Below are positions 17,499 to 25,594 of a stretch of 64,000 nt of DNA, piece by piece; position 1 is the first letter of the stretch, and every line of letters starts with the position of its first letter. Origin of the DNA: Pseudomonas sp. gcc21 (GTDB lineage: Bacteria; Pseudomonadota; Gammaproteobacteria; Pseudomonadales; Pseudomonadaceae); NCBI RefSeq assembly GCF_012844345.1, contig NZ_CP051625.1, positions 2,728,001-2,792,000 on the forward strand, in the 5' to 3' direction. A program made the translations under genes and the position numbers. Below the pieces are notes generated by a model that ran no database searches, was not told where the DNA came from, and saw nothing but the letters and a program-made list of their open reading frames with translations.

Positions 17499-18335
17499 AT
17501 GGCTGCAATCGGGCGCTTCAACACACTGCAAATCGTCAAACACACCGGTTTCGGCCTCTATCTGGACGGCGGGCCAGACGGCGAAATACTGCTGCCGAAC
17601 CGCTACATCCCCAAGGATGAGCCGACTGAGGTCGACGACTGGCTCAACGTGTTCATCTATCTGGACAGCGAAGACAAGCTGATTGCCACCACCGAGACGC
17701 CAAAGGCGCAGGTTGGCGAATTCGCCAGTCTGAAGGTCGCGGAGATCAACCGGGTCGGGTTGTTCCTCGACTGGGGGCTGCCGAAGGACGTGCTGCTGCC
17801 TCACTCCGAAGAAAAGCGCCCGCTGAAGGAAGGCGATTACTGTGTGGTGTATCTGTATCTGGACCGGCATACGCGCCGCATTACCGCTACGGCCTATCTG
17901 GACAGGTATCTCGATAAGTTACCGGTGCGCTACCAACCGGGCGACGAGGTGGAGCTGCTGGTCGTGTCGCCAACTGATCTTGGCTACAAGGCGATCATCA
18001 ACCACTCGCACTGGGGACTCATCCACAAGAACGAGGTGTTCAAGTTCCTGCGCAGCGGCATGCGCGAAAAAGGCTATATCAAGGAAATTCGTGCCGACGG
18101 CAAGATCAGTCTGAGCTTGCAGCCCGTTGGCAGCGAGGCAGGTGATCAGCTTCAGCAGCGGATATTGGCAGAACTCGAAGCCCAACAAGGCGTGCTCGCC
18201 TTGAGCGACAAGAGCCCGCCGGAGGCTATCAGCAAGGCTTTCGGTGTAAGCAAGGGAAGTTTCAAGAAAGCCATCGGCGGCTTGATGAAGCAGGGCCTGA
18301 TCGCGATTCACCCGGACCATATCGAACGGGTCTGA
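17499..18335 (+). CDS. CvfB-like S1-domain RNA-binding protein
   Basis: A 278-residue cytoplasmic protein with S1-like OB folds and a C-terminal winged helix, as in CvfB/YitL. Markers are TGFGLYLDGG and EILLPNRYIP in the first OB fold, VGLFLDWGLPKDVLLP in the second, YKAIINHSHWGLIHKNEVF in the third, and FGVSKGSFKKAIGGLMKQGLI in the winged helix. Start 17499 (MAAIGRF) matches family N-termini; ATG 17469 in the same frame is an alternative. The 290-bp gap to the divergent SDR gene contains only a short palindrome, ATGACGTCAT, near 17262. Confidence 0.9.
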   Translation: MAAIGRFNTLQIVKHTGFGLYLDGGPDGEILLPNRYIPKDEPTEVDDWLNVFIYLDSEDKLIATTETPKAQVGEFASLKVAEINRVGLFLDWGLPKDVLLPHSEEKRPLKEGDYCVVYLYLDRHTRRITATAYLDRYLDKLPVRYQPGDEVELLVVSPTDLGYKAIINHSHWGLIHKNEVFKFLRSGMREKGYIKEIRADGKISLSLQPVGSEAGDQLQQRILAELEAQQGVLALSDKSPPEAISKAFGVSKGSFKKAIGGLMKQGLIAIHPDHIERV

Positions 18336-18371
18336 ATAGCGGCCTCGGGCCGCTGCTCAACAGCATTTGCA

Positions 18372-18400
18372 GATACCCACCGCTAACTCGGGTGGGTATC
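18372..18400. terminator. Hairpin between cvfB-like and arabinanase genes
   Basis: GATACCCACC pairs perfectly over 10 bp with GGTGGGTATC, in the gap between convergent genes. It lacks a T-run, so it may be a bidirectional stop or an mRNA 3' end stabiliser. A shorter stem AGCGGCC-TCG-GGCCGCT precedes it near 18338. Confidence 0.45.
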
Positions 18401-18415
18401 TATCAACCTCAGACA

Positions 18416-19465
18416 CTATGGTCCTGTAACCACCGGCCAACCGCTGCTATCCCAGACCAGCTCGGATATTCTCAGATTCGGTTCGCCTGAGAAAGCGCGA
18501 TAGGCGTGATACATGTTGTAGGCCCTGTTACCGCTGAAGAACACCGAGTTGTGGCCCGGCCCTTTCCAGTTGCGGTCGCCGGATACGATCGGGGTACCCC
18601 CGCCGCTCATCATGCTCCTGCCTGCCTTGTCGACATAGGGCCCGCGCACATTGGTCGAGCGCCCTACGCGGATATTGTAGGTACTGCGCGCACCGTCACA
18701 GCATTTGTCGAACGAGACGAACAGGTAATAGTAACCACAGCGCTTGACGATGACCGGCGCTTCGATTGCGCCGCCGCCCCGTGATGCCAGCGAATGAACG
18801 GTATTATCCGCTCGTGACCCGTCGGCGTTCAGTTTCACCATTTTGATGCCGTCCCAGAAACTACCGAAGGACATCCAGGGGGTGCCGTTGTCGTCTACGA
18901 CAATGTTGGGGTCGATGGCATTGAAGTTGTCACGGTTCGAGCTGCACATTACCGGGCCACGGTCAGTCCAGCTGCCGGAGCTCATGCTGCTGCGCGTTGC
19001 GTGACCGATGCAGGAGTTGTTACTGCCGAAGGTGGATACCGAATAATACAAGTGGAACTGCCCGTTGAATTTGGACAGATCGGGTGCCCACAGATTTTTA
19101 ACGCCGGGTACGCGTTGGCGTAACCAACTGGGAGAGTTGCCCTGCTGGAAAGCGCCGGGGGTGCCTTCCCAATGGATCAGGTTGCTGGAGCGTTTACCCG
19201 GCAACACCAACCCGTCGGCCTCCGATCCGGTCTGCAGGATGTAATAAGCGCCCCGGTCTTCAATGATAGTAGGATCGTGGGTGACCAGATTGCCCGTCAG
19301 GTTCAGTGGGCCGGGGGGATTGGCTGGGTTGTAAACCCCCACATCGCAGGTACCGCCGATGGGTGAATCAGGGTCCGGCTGCGGGTCCGGGTCTGGCGTG
19401 GGAACGTTAACGGCGAAAGCCGCAAACGGAAACAGCAGGGTGCTGATGAGCAGGGCAATGCGCAT
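18416..19465 (-). CDS. GH43 endo-1,5-alpha-L-arabinanase-like enzyme, exported
   Basis: A 349-residue exported glycoside hydrolase. Residues 1-18 are a signal peptide, followed by a Pro/Asp-rich linker (about 22-34). The five-bladed propeller carries the GH43 catalytic triad: Asp64 in THDPTII (base), Asp185 in NAIDPNIV (pKa modulator) and Glu235 in GAIEAPVI (acid). WAPDL and the closing WKGPGHNS segment are typical of arabinanases. ATG 19465 has GGAG nine bases upstream. It would cut arabinan outside the cytoplasm. No other arabinose or pectin gene is nearby, so it looks like a lone, perhaps acquired, gene. Confidence 0.87.
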   Translation of the reverse strand: MRIALLISTLLFPFAAFAVNVPTPDPDPQPDPDSPIGGTCDVGVYNPANPPGPLNLTGNLVTHDPTIIEDRGAYYILQTGSEADGLVLPGKRSSNLIHWEGTPGAFQQGNSPSWLRQRVPGVKNLWAPDLSKFNGQFHLYYSVSTFGSNNSCIGHATRSSMSSGSWTDRGPVMCSSNRDNFNAIDPNIVVDDNGTPWMSFGSFWDGIKMVKLNADGSRADNTVHSLASRGGGAIEAPVIVKRCGYYYLFVSFDKCCDGARSTYNIRVGRSTNVRGPYVDKAGRSMMSGGGTPIVSGDRNWKGPGHNSVFFSGNRAYNMYHAYRAFSGEPNLRISELVWDSSGWPVVTGP

Positions 19466-19660
19466 GAGAAGGCAAGCTCCTTTAGAGTTTTGCCTTTTAT
19501 ATCCTTTTTTATCGCACGACTCTGGACTCACTAGTCATTTTTGCCAATCACTTTGAATCCTGCTGAATTCCGAAAGGCTTGCAGCGCATGGTTGTCGGTA
19601 ATATCACGCGAGCCTGGCCGATGCAGAAGCTCAACGATCCATCGAAGCCGCTACCGGTGG

Positions 19661-20245
19661 CTATTGGGTAATTTCATACCACAACCATACGCCTGCCAAT
19701 ACCAGCAGCAGCACACCAAGTGGCTTGGAATACCGGTCCCAGAGTTTCATCGCCGCTTCGCCGGCAATCGCCACCAGCAATGCCAGGCCAAAATAGCGCA
19801 CCCCGCGGCCAATCATGGCGGCCAGCAGGAATAGCGCGATCGGATAACCATTGGCACCGGCGGCCAGCATGGCGATCTGGAAAGGCACCGGCACTACCCC
19901 TATGGTCAGGATGGCGACGAATCCTTCCTCGCTGAAGCGCGACTGAAACTGGTCATAGGCTTCCTGACTGCCGAAGAAACTGATCAGCGCATCGCCCCAG
20001 TGATCCATCGCGAAGACGCCAAAGTAATAGCCAAGCGTTGCAGCCGTCAGGTTGCCGGCTAGCGCCACAGCAGCAATGGTCCATTTACGATCAGGGTGAC
20101 AGAGCATCCAGGGAATCAGGATGACCTCGATGGGTATCGGCACCAATAACGTTTCTGCCATCGAGGCGGCAAATAACAGCCACAGCGCATGACGTGAGCG
20201 ATTAAGCCGGTCCAGCCAGGCCTTCGGAGAGGTAACCTTCGGCAA
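19661..20245 (-). CDS. YqaA-family membrane protein (DedA/VTT-related)
   Basis: A 194-residue inner-membrane protein with four or five hydrophobic segments. It shows the VTT/DedA-like features: ETLLVPIPIEVILIP near residue 30, GNLTAATLGYYFG, FxxEGFVAILTIGVVPVPFQ near 110 and the amphipathic GRGVRYFGLALL. Relatives are linked to lipid scrambling and membrane potential, but YqaA itself has no firm function. It stands alone between the arabinanase gene and the alcohol dehydrogenase pair. Confidence 0.82.
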   Translation of the reverse strand: MPKVTSPKAWLDRLNRSRHALWLLFAASMAETLLVPIPIEVILIPWMLCHPDRKWTIAAVALAGNLTAATLGYYFGVFAMDHWGDALISFFGSQEAYDQFQSRFSEEGFVAILTIGVVPVPFQIAMLAAGANGYPIALFLLAAMIGRGVRYFGLALLVAIAGEAAMKLWDRYSKPLGVLLLVLAGVWLWYEITQ

Positions 20246-20383
20246 ATGAATATTCCCTGAAAAACAATGACCTTGTTCAGACCGTCTCGTAGTTGATCCG
20301 GTTCGCTTTCAGCGCAACCTGTTAACGGGTTAAAGCCCTACACTTAATGCCGGCGAAGCCGTCACACTGCGCCGGCGCGTCCG

Positions 20384-20935
20384 TCAGGGCCGCTTGGCGG
20401 GTTCCCGCTCGGCCGCCTCCCTGCCGCTGTGCTGCGGCACATCCTCCATACCGCTGCCTCCTGTAGCAGCCCGCCCACGCATTTTCTCGGCGGGTTCGGG
20501 AAAGCCACTACGGTCGCTGTAGTCATACACCGTGACCAATTGCTTTTCCTTGCTCAAGCCGCGGGCGCAGGCCAGATCAGCGGCGGTAATCGCCGCTACG
20601 CTGCCCAATGCAATGGCAGTATTCACCGGCTCGTTACCCCGCTGGGCGGCAACCCCGAGCGTCGCCAAGTCCAGTGCATCACCGCCGATCCGTGCGTACA
20701 CCCAGGGTGCCGGCTTGTCCGCCATCAACAGTCCTACCCCGGTGGCAATCTCACGCAGACCATAAAGCCGCAATAATCCGGCTCTGCCCGGCAGGCCGAC
20801 TGTGTTCGCCAGCGCGCGGGGCATCAGCAGCTCGGCCACGCCCAGCCCGATACTGAGCCAGCCCAGACTCCGTGCTGCCTTGCGTGCAGCATGATTGGTG
20901 CGGTATTCCCGACTCGATTTACGTTGCATGGTCAT
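20384..20935 (-). CDS. Membrane protein accompanying the zinc alcohol dehydrogenase
   Basis: A 183-residue protein of no known function. Residues 1-20 are basic; several moderately hydrophobic stretches (about 22-45, 55-75 and 100-125) suggest membrane association, and the tail after 140 is charged and probably unstructured. It resembles the membrane part of proteins often labelled cyclase/dehydrase and placed next to alcohol dehydrogenases. It starts 7 bases after the dehydrogenase stop with GAGGAG upstream, so the two are co-transcribed. ATG 20929 is an alternative start with better spacing. Confidence 0.7.
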   Translation of the reverse strand: MTMQRKSSREYRTNHAARKAARSLGWLSIGLGVAELLMPRALANTVGLPGRAGLLRLYGLREIATGVGLLMADKPAPWVYARIGGDALDLATLGVAAQRGNEPVNTAIALGSVAAITAADLACARGLSKEKQLVTVYDYSDRSGFPEPAEKMRGRAATGGSGMEDVPQHSGREAAEREPAKRP

Positions 20936-20942
20936 AGTCTCC

Positions 20943-22115
20943 TCAAGGCTTCAGCACAACTTTGACGCAGCCGTCGTGCTTGTCGCGGAAGGTCTTGTAC
21001 AGGTCCGGGCCATCTTCGAGCCTGGCGGTATGGGTGATAACGAAGGACGGATCAATCTGTCCGTCCTGAATCCGCTTAAGCAGGTCATCGGCCCAGCGCT
21101 GCACATGGGTCTGCCCCATGCGGAAGGTCAGTGACTTGTTCATGGCCGCGCCGAAGGGAAGCTTGTCCAGCAGGCCGCCGTACACACCGGGGATCGACAG
21201 GGTGCCGCCGGGGCGGCAGACATACATCATTTCGCGTAAAACATGCGGTCGCCCGGTTTCCATCATCGCTGCCTGTTTAACGCGGTCATACATGGCATCA
21301 ATTGATCGGCCTGCATGGGACTCCAGCCCGACTGCATCGATACACTTCTCAGGGCCCTTGCCCTTGGTCAGCTCGTTGAGACGATCGAGCACACTTTCTT
21401 CGTCGAAATTGATGGTAATCGCGCCGCCGGCGCGGGCCATTGACAACCGTTCAGGGACATTATCGATACAGACAACCTGCTCGGCACCCAGCAGAATCGC
21501 ACTGCGGATGGTGAACTGACCGACCGGGCCCGCCCCCCAGATCGCCACGGTGTCGGTACGCTGGATATCGCACTGCACGGCCGCTTGCCAGCCCGTCGGA
21601 AAGATGTCGCCGAGGAACAGCGCCTGTTCGTCCGTCATGCCGTCGGGTACGACCACAGGGCCCACATCGGCGAAGGGCACCCGTACGAATTCAGCCTGTC
21701 CACCATCGTATCCGCCGGTGAGCTGGGTATAACCGAACAGGCCGGCGGTGGTGTGGCCGAACATCTTGTCGGCCAGCTTGGCGTTGCGGTTAGTGCGCTC
21801 GCACACCGAATAATTGCCGCGCCGGCACTGGTCACACTCCCCGCAGCTGATCGTGAAGGGCACGACGACCCGGTCACCCACCTTGAGCTTCTTGTTGGCC
21901 GACCCGACCTCCATCACTTCGCCCATGAACTCGTGGCCCAGAATGTCGCCATGAGTCATGCCCGGCATGAAACCGTCGTACAGGTGCAGGTCCGACCCGC
22001 AAATAGCGCAAGAGGATACTTTTACAATCGCGTCGCGCGGGTCTTCGATGGAGGGGTCAGGGACATGATTATCGCAACGAATGTCTTTCTTGCCATGCCA
22101 GCGGAGTGCTCTCAT
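20943..22115 (-). CDS. Zinc-dependent alcohol dehydrogenase (formaldehyde dehydrogenase-like)
   Basis: A 390-residue MDR enzyme. Catalytic-zinc residues appear as CAICGSDLH near residue 38 and GHEFMGEV near 62; the structural zinc cluster is [15 protein letters not shown] near 91-105. The Rossmann motif is WGAGPVG near 190. The insert [23 protein letters not shown] is typical of the glutathione-independent formaldehyde dehydrogenase-like group. ATG 22115 has AGGAG upstream. Oxidation of a small aldehyde or alcohol is likely; the substrate is unproven. It leads an operon with the membrane protein at 20384. Confidence 0.88.
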   Translation of the reverse strand: MRALRWHGKKDIRCDNHVPDPSIEDPRDAIVKVSSCAICGSDLHLYDGFMPGMTHGDILGHEFMGEVMEVGSANKKLKVGDRVVVPFTISCGECDQCRRGNYSVCERTNRNAKLADKMFGHTTAGLFGYTQLTGGYDGGQAEFVRVPFADVGPVVVPDGMTDEQALFLGDIFPTGWQAAVQCDIQRTDTVAIWGAGPVGQFTIRSAILLGAEQVVCIDNVPERLSMARAGGAITINFDEESVLDRLNELTKGKGPEKCIDAVGLESHAGRSIDAMYDRVKQAAMMETGRPHVLREMMYVCRPGGTLSIPGVYGGLLDKLPFGAAMNKSLTFRMGQTHVQRWADDLLKRIQDGQIDPSFVITHTARLEDGPDLYKTFRDKHDGCVKVVLKP

Positions 22116-22531
22116 GGGAATCTCCTGTTCAGATGAACGGATGCCGCGTGGTGATTCCTTCGGTGGGCTACTACGCAGGTTGCGCAGCAGTGCGCGTTCC
22201 TCTGCTATGAATGCCGGAAGCAGGCGGCCGGCGTGCCGCGGCGGTTGCATACACAGCGTTAGTACATGAGGGGAAGACAAAAGTTGCTGAGACGTGCAAG
22301 ATTGCCGCCGAAGACCGACGAGCTGTTCCGCTTTATGACATATTCGCCGCAATTCGAGGCGTTATCGGCGTTTTCGGGGAACTTGGACGCCTGATGATAA
22401 TCTTCTATAGCGGATCCCTACATCGCCCCGTCTGGCTTTGCTCCCGGGTTAAACTACCGGGCAGCGCAAACAGGCGAGACAGACAGCCGCAGCAGTCCGG
22501 CGAGCGTTTTTCAAACACTGGTGATTGCATC
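22116..22531. other. Divergent intergenic region without a gene
   Basis: This 416-bp gap lies between the divergent dehydrogenase and receiver genes. No credible coding frame is seen. It holds the AlgU-like promoter at 22379-22405 and must hold the leftward promoter of the dehydrogenase operon, which I could not recognise. Confidence 0.6.
22379..22405 (+). promoter_or_regulatory. AlgU/sigmaE-like promoter
   Basis: GAACTT at 22379-22384 (preceded by GGG), a 16-bp spacer, then TCTTC. The -35 is perfect for AlgU (GAACTT-N16/17-TCTGA); the -10 matches three of five. It lies 127 bp before the receiver gene at 22532. Confidence 0.45.
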
Positions 22532-22897
22532 ATGAACGTACTGATTGTTGAAGATGAAGCATTGATCGCAATGCTTCTGGAAGAAATGCTGGACACCCGC
22601 GGGTATAACGTCGCGGCGCACGCCTCGACTCTGGCCGAAGGCGAGACAATGGCCTCGTCGCTGGACGTCGACGTGGCCATCCTGGATGTCAGCCTGGCTG
22701 GCGAAACGGTATTTCCGGTGGCCGAGCGCCTGTCTGATCGGGGCATCCCGTTCATGTTCACTACCGGATTCGGCGCAGCGGGTATGCCAGAGGCATGGGC
22801 CGATCGGCCGGTATTCAGCAAGCCATACGAAATCGATTCGCTTATTGAGACTATCCAACAACTGGTGCCAAATGCACCAGCCGCTGCAGCAAGCTAA
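22532..22897 (+). CDS. Single-domain response regulator (receiver only)
   Basis: A 121-residue CheY-like receiver with no output domain. The acidic pair is in VEDEA (residues 7-9), the phospho-accepting Asp is in VAILDVSLAG near residue 51, the Thr switch is in FMFTTGFG, and the conserved Lys is in FSKPY near 97. It resembles receivers paired with HWE-type histidine kinases in stress phosphorelays, but no kinase adjoins it. ATG 22532 was chosen because the receiver fold starts there; the frame upstream is unrelated sequence. Confidence 0.88.
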   Translation: MNVLIVEDEALIAMLLEEMLDTRGYNVAAHASTLAEGETMASSLDVDVAILDVSLAGETVFPVAERLSDRGIPFMFTTGFGAAGMPEAWADRPVFSKPYEIDSLIETIQQLVPNAPAAAAS

Positions 22898-22990
22898 GTA
22901 ACCTGCTTCCGTTCCGTTTGCACCGGGCTGATTCTCGTCTAGCGGTCTGCCCGCCTCTCCATCGTTCTACTCTGTAGCGTTGCGCATCAA

Positions 22991-23019
22991 GGAACTTCGC
23001 TGCCGCTCGTTCCTTCTAT
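22991..23019 (+). promoter_or_regulatory. AlgU/sigmaE-like promoter
   Basis: GGAACTT at 22991-22997, a 17-bp spacer, then TCTAT at 23015-23019. The -35 is perfect; the -10 matches three of five. It is about 130 bp before the ROK-family gene. Confidence 0.4.
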
Positions 23020-23148
23020 ATCTGAAGAATCAGAGACAGACAGTGAGATAACTGCCGAGCAGTCGCCGGCCGGAAGCAGGAGGTTGCTTCGGGCCCGGCG
23101 TGCTCAGAGTATCGATCCCTCTTGCGGAGAGAACACAAGGGAGCGCTA

Positions 23149-23853
23149 TTGAAACCTGGCATTCTGGTAATCGACATTGGCGGCAGCGGCATCAAGGCTG
23201 CAGTCGTTGATGAGCAAGGTAACCTTTTGAGCGAACGCCTGCGGGTGCTCACACCGCATCCATGCCTACCCTCGGTTCTGATCGATACCGTGGTTGAGCT
23301 GGTAGCACCCTGCCCCGCCTACAATCGTATTTCGATCGGCTTTCCCGGCGCGATTCGCAATGGTCTTATTCTCACCGCAGCCAATCTCGATAGCCGTGAA
23401 TGGATAGGCTTTGACCTGCCTGATGCGCTTTCCCGGCGACTGGGCAACCATCCCGCACGGATCATCAACGATGCCGATCTGCAGGGGTTCGCCCTGATCC
23501 AGGGCAAGGGGCTTGAGATGGTGATCACGCTGGGCACTGGTTTTGGCTCCGCGCTGTTCCGCGATGGGCAGTTGATGCCACACCTGGAGCTGGCCCACCA
23601 CCCTGTGTCCGACAACCTGACCTATGACCAGTATCTGGGAAATGCCGCGTTAAAGAAAATTGACGTTAGTGAGTGGAACGAGCGGTTGTTGCGCGTACTG
23701 GACGTGCTTGAGGTGTTGCTGCATGCCGACCATATCGTGCTGACGGGAGGCAACGTGCGCCTGGTGACGGTTGACCTCCCTCCTTCGGTGAGCATTGCAC
23801 CCAGCGACTCGGGGATCAGCGGCGGCGCCGCCTTGTGGAGGCACCGAACTTAA
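23149..23853 (+). CDS. ROK-family kinase, polyphosphate glucokinase-like
   Basis: A 234-residue ROK-fold sugar kinase. The phosphate loop DIGGSGIK is at residues 9-16; NDADLQG (catalytic Asp) near 105, LGTGFGSAL near 125, and YDQYLGNAALKK near 162 resemble polyphosphate glucokinases. The ROK zinc-binding Cys cluster is absent, as in that subgroup. It would phosphorylate glucose or a related sugar using polyphosphate or ATP. I chose TTG 23149, which has AAGGGAG five to six bases upstream; an upstream in-frame TTG at 23122 lacks a ribosome site. Confidence 0.8.
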   Translation: MKPGILVIDIGGSGIKAAVVDEQGNLLSERLRVLTPHPCLPSVLIDTVVELVAPCPAYNRISIGFPGAIRNGLILTAANLDSREWIGFDLPDALSRRLGNHPARIINDADLQGFALIQGKGLEMVITLGTGFGSALFRDGQLMPHLELAHHPVSDNLTYDQYLGNAALKKIDVSEWNERLLRVLDVLEVLLHADHIVLTGGNVRLVTVDLPPSVSIAPSDSGISGGAALWRHRT

Positions 23854-23892
23854 GCTGCTGATCACCCGGCCCGGTGTGGGTGAGAGGCTGCC

Positions 23893-24864
23893 TCAGGGCG
23901 TCAACTGCAAGTGGCGAGTCATGAAACGCTTGATCCTGCCCATGACCTTGTCGCGGAACGACAGGCTTTTACGGACAGTCTGGGCCTTGAGACTCGATAG
24001 GCTGGCACCTGGTGCATACATCTCGTTTGTCTCCAGGCAAAACACCGGCTTGCCGGTAAGTCGCATGATCTCCCACGCCTGGCGTTCCTCGTTTTCGATA
24101 AACAGTACTGCATGCGGGTCGCCACGGTAGATGTCAGCCTTGAACTGCTTGTGCATATCCAGGCGCCGTCGTTCAGCGGCGCTGGGCAGATCCAGCATAT
24201 GCAACTGCTGATAACGGACCCCATGACGCTCGAGCCAGGCCTCGGTTTCCGCCCGGTACTTTTCAAGACGACTGGTAACCAGATGCTTCACTTCAATCGA
24301 GGGAATGAACAGCGGCTGGGCGTGCTCAAGGAACCCGAGATAATTTTCACCGTCATCGTTCTGCGAGCGCGTCGGATCGACGCACAGCACGCCATCAATA
24401 TCCAGGCATGAATGGCTGATCAGCGCATGGTGCATGATGTTCCATTCAAATACACGTGGCTGCTCTACCGTTTCGAGGAAGATATCCACCGCTTCTGCAT
24501 TGTTGCGCTGGGCGAAGGCAACCATGGTTACCACCTCGCCGGCAAACACCTTGCTTACCTTGTCGCGGGCTTCTCGCATGGAGCCGCCAGAGGCGATACT
24601 GTCATCCACCAGAAGAATTTTACGGGCCTGCTGCGGCAGACGCAGCGCCTCATGCTTGTAGGTGCGGGTATGCCCCTTCTTCAACTCGTCGTTGCGTTCG
24701 AAGGAGTACAGATCGGTTAACGGCAGGTTGAGTTTCAACGCGACGATGCTGGCGACCAGCATTCCGCTTCGAGGAATCCCCACAACCAGATCAACATCAG
24801 TGGGTACCTTGCTGGCGAATCGGTTGGTGAGTGTCGACAGATCACTGACACTTCGGTAATTCAT
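23893..24864 (-). CDS. Phosphoribosyltransferase-HAD fusion protein
   Basis: A 323-residue two-domain cytoplasmic protein. The N-terminal type I phosphoribosyltransferase domain (about 1-145) has VGIPRSGM and the PRPP loop VDDSIASGG at residues 86-94. The C-terminal part (about 150-300) opens with CLDIDGVLC near 153-161, the DxD start of a HAD phosphatase. Similar fusions occur in surface-polysaccharide clusters, suggesting a role in making a nucleotide-linked or phosphorylated sugar; that is inference. It is the gene after the RWVF-tailed small protein at 25021 on the same strand, 156 bases away, so it may be transcribed from the same sigma54 promoter. Confidence 0.8.
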   Translation of the reverse strand: MNYRSVSDLSTLTNRFASKVPTDVDLVVGIPRSGMLVASIVALKLNLPLTDLYSFERNDELKKGHTRTYKHEALRLPQQARKILLVDDSIASGGSMREARDKVSKVFAGEVVTMVAFAQRNNAEAVDIFLETVEQPRVFEWNIMHHALISHSCLDIDGVLCVDPTRSQNDDGENYLGFLEHAQPLFIPSIEVKHLVTSRLEKYRAETEAWLERHGVRYQQLHMLDLPSAAERRRLDMHKQFKADIYRGDPHAVLFIENEERQAWEIMRLTGKPVFCLETNEMYAPGASLSSLKAQTVRKSLSFRDKVMGRIKRFMTRHLQLTP

Positions 24865-25020
24865 AGCTGCTCCTCAGCCTAACGGTTTTATTATTTCCGC
24901 TGCTACGCCAGCGGCTGTTCAGTTCCTGTCCTAGTGCACCGCCTTTGTCCGGCTCGATGCGACTGCTAGCCAGCCAGCAGCGTGATCGGCTGCCCGTCAC
25001 GACTCGCCGTGCTTGTCAGT

Positions 25021-25290
25021 CTAGAATACCCAGCGTTGAGTGCTTGCGGCGTCGTTCTCACTCTGCGCGACAAACGGAAGAGTCGCTGGCTTGGCGGCGC
25101 TCTGTGTAGTCGAAAGCTGTTGCGCCGGGGCATTCTCGAAGTTGACCGATTCAAACTGCAAACCGGCCGAGCGCTCCCATGCGGGGGCAGGCGGAATGGT
25201 GTTGTGGGAGGAGGATTGCGGGCCAGCCACCGTGGCAAGTGCCACAACGGCCAGAACCAGAGGTGCTCGTTGTAGGAATTCAAGACTCAT
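25021..25290 (-). CDS. Small exported protein with C-terminal QRWVF (first of two)
   Basis: An 89-residue protein of unknown function. Residues about 8-24 are hydrophobic (signal peptide or anchor); the rest is rich in Ala, Ser, Gln and Pro and looks unstructured until the last residues STQRWVF. A second gene at 55523 has the same plan and the same final QRWVF, though the rest differs. ATG 25290 was chosen over ATG 25296 because GGGGAG lies six bases before it. It is preceded by a sigma54 promoter and paired upstream sites, and is followed by the phosphoribosyltransferase-HAD gene. Confidence 0.75.
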   Translation of the reverse strand: MSLEFLQRAPLVLAVVALATVAGPQSSSHNTIPPAPAWERSAGLQFESVNFENAPAQQLSTTQSAAKPATLPFVAQSENDAASTQRWVF

Positions 25291-25343
25291 GTGCATCTCC
25301 CCAAAGCATTGGCTAAAAGAGCTCTAACGCGTTTGGGGAATAT

Positions 25344-25359
25344 CGCAAGTCCTGTGCCA
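25344..25359 (-). promoter_or_regulatory. Sigma54 promoter of the first RWVF gene
   Basis: Read on the minus strand: TGGCACAGGACTTGCG, with GG (25358-25357) and GC (25346-25345) exactly 10 bases apart. It matches TGGCACR-N4-TTGCW at all positions but the last. The gene starts 55 bp downstream. Confidence 0.88.
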
Positions 25360-25424
25360 GTTCACACTTTTGGGTAACCCTTTATAAAACAATGGGTTAT
25401 AAATTCAGCGCAACCTGGCCACCA

Positions 25425-25467
25425 TGCAGGGTGCATGATGTGGCGTTTCGATATCGTGCAAAGTGCA
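25425..25467. promoter_or_regulatory. Paired TGCA-N3-TGCA enhancer sites
   Basis: Two inverted repeats, TGCAGGGTGCA (25425-25435) and TGCAAAGTGCA (25457-25467). Their centres are 72 and 104 bp upstream of the -24 GG of the sigma54 promoter and 32 bp (three helical turns) apart. This is the expected layout for an enhancer-binding protein. The 304-bp gap between the RWVF gene and the chemoreceptor gene holds these sites, the promoter and an A/T-rich stretch between them (about 25381-25410) that could bind IHF. Confidence 0.75.
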
Positions 25468-25594
25468 AAGTTTATCCGCCCTCCGGGGAACTAAATCCGT
25501 TCCTGGGTGACGCGCCCATCAGCAAATCAGCGGGGGCGTACTTATCTTGACAGCTATTTAGCCATTCGGTGCCTTTGGCTGGCTGTGCAACCCA

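Noticed and set aside
18338..18354. AGCGGCC-TCG-GGCCGCT as a terminator
   Set aside because: Perfect stem but no T-run and directly after the stop; likely chance or mRNA end structure.
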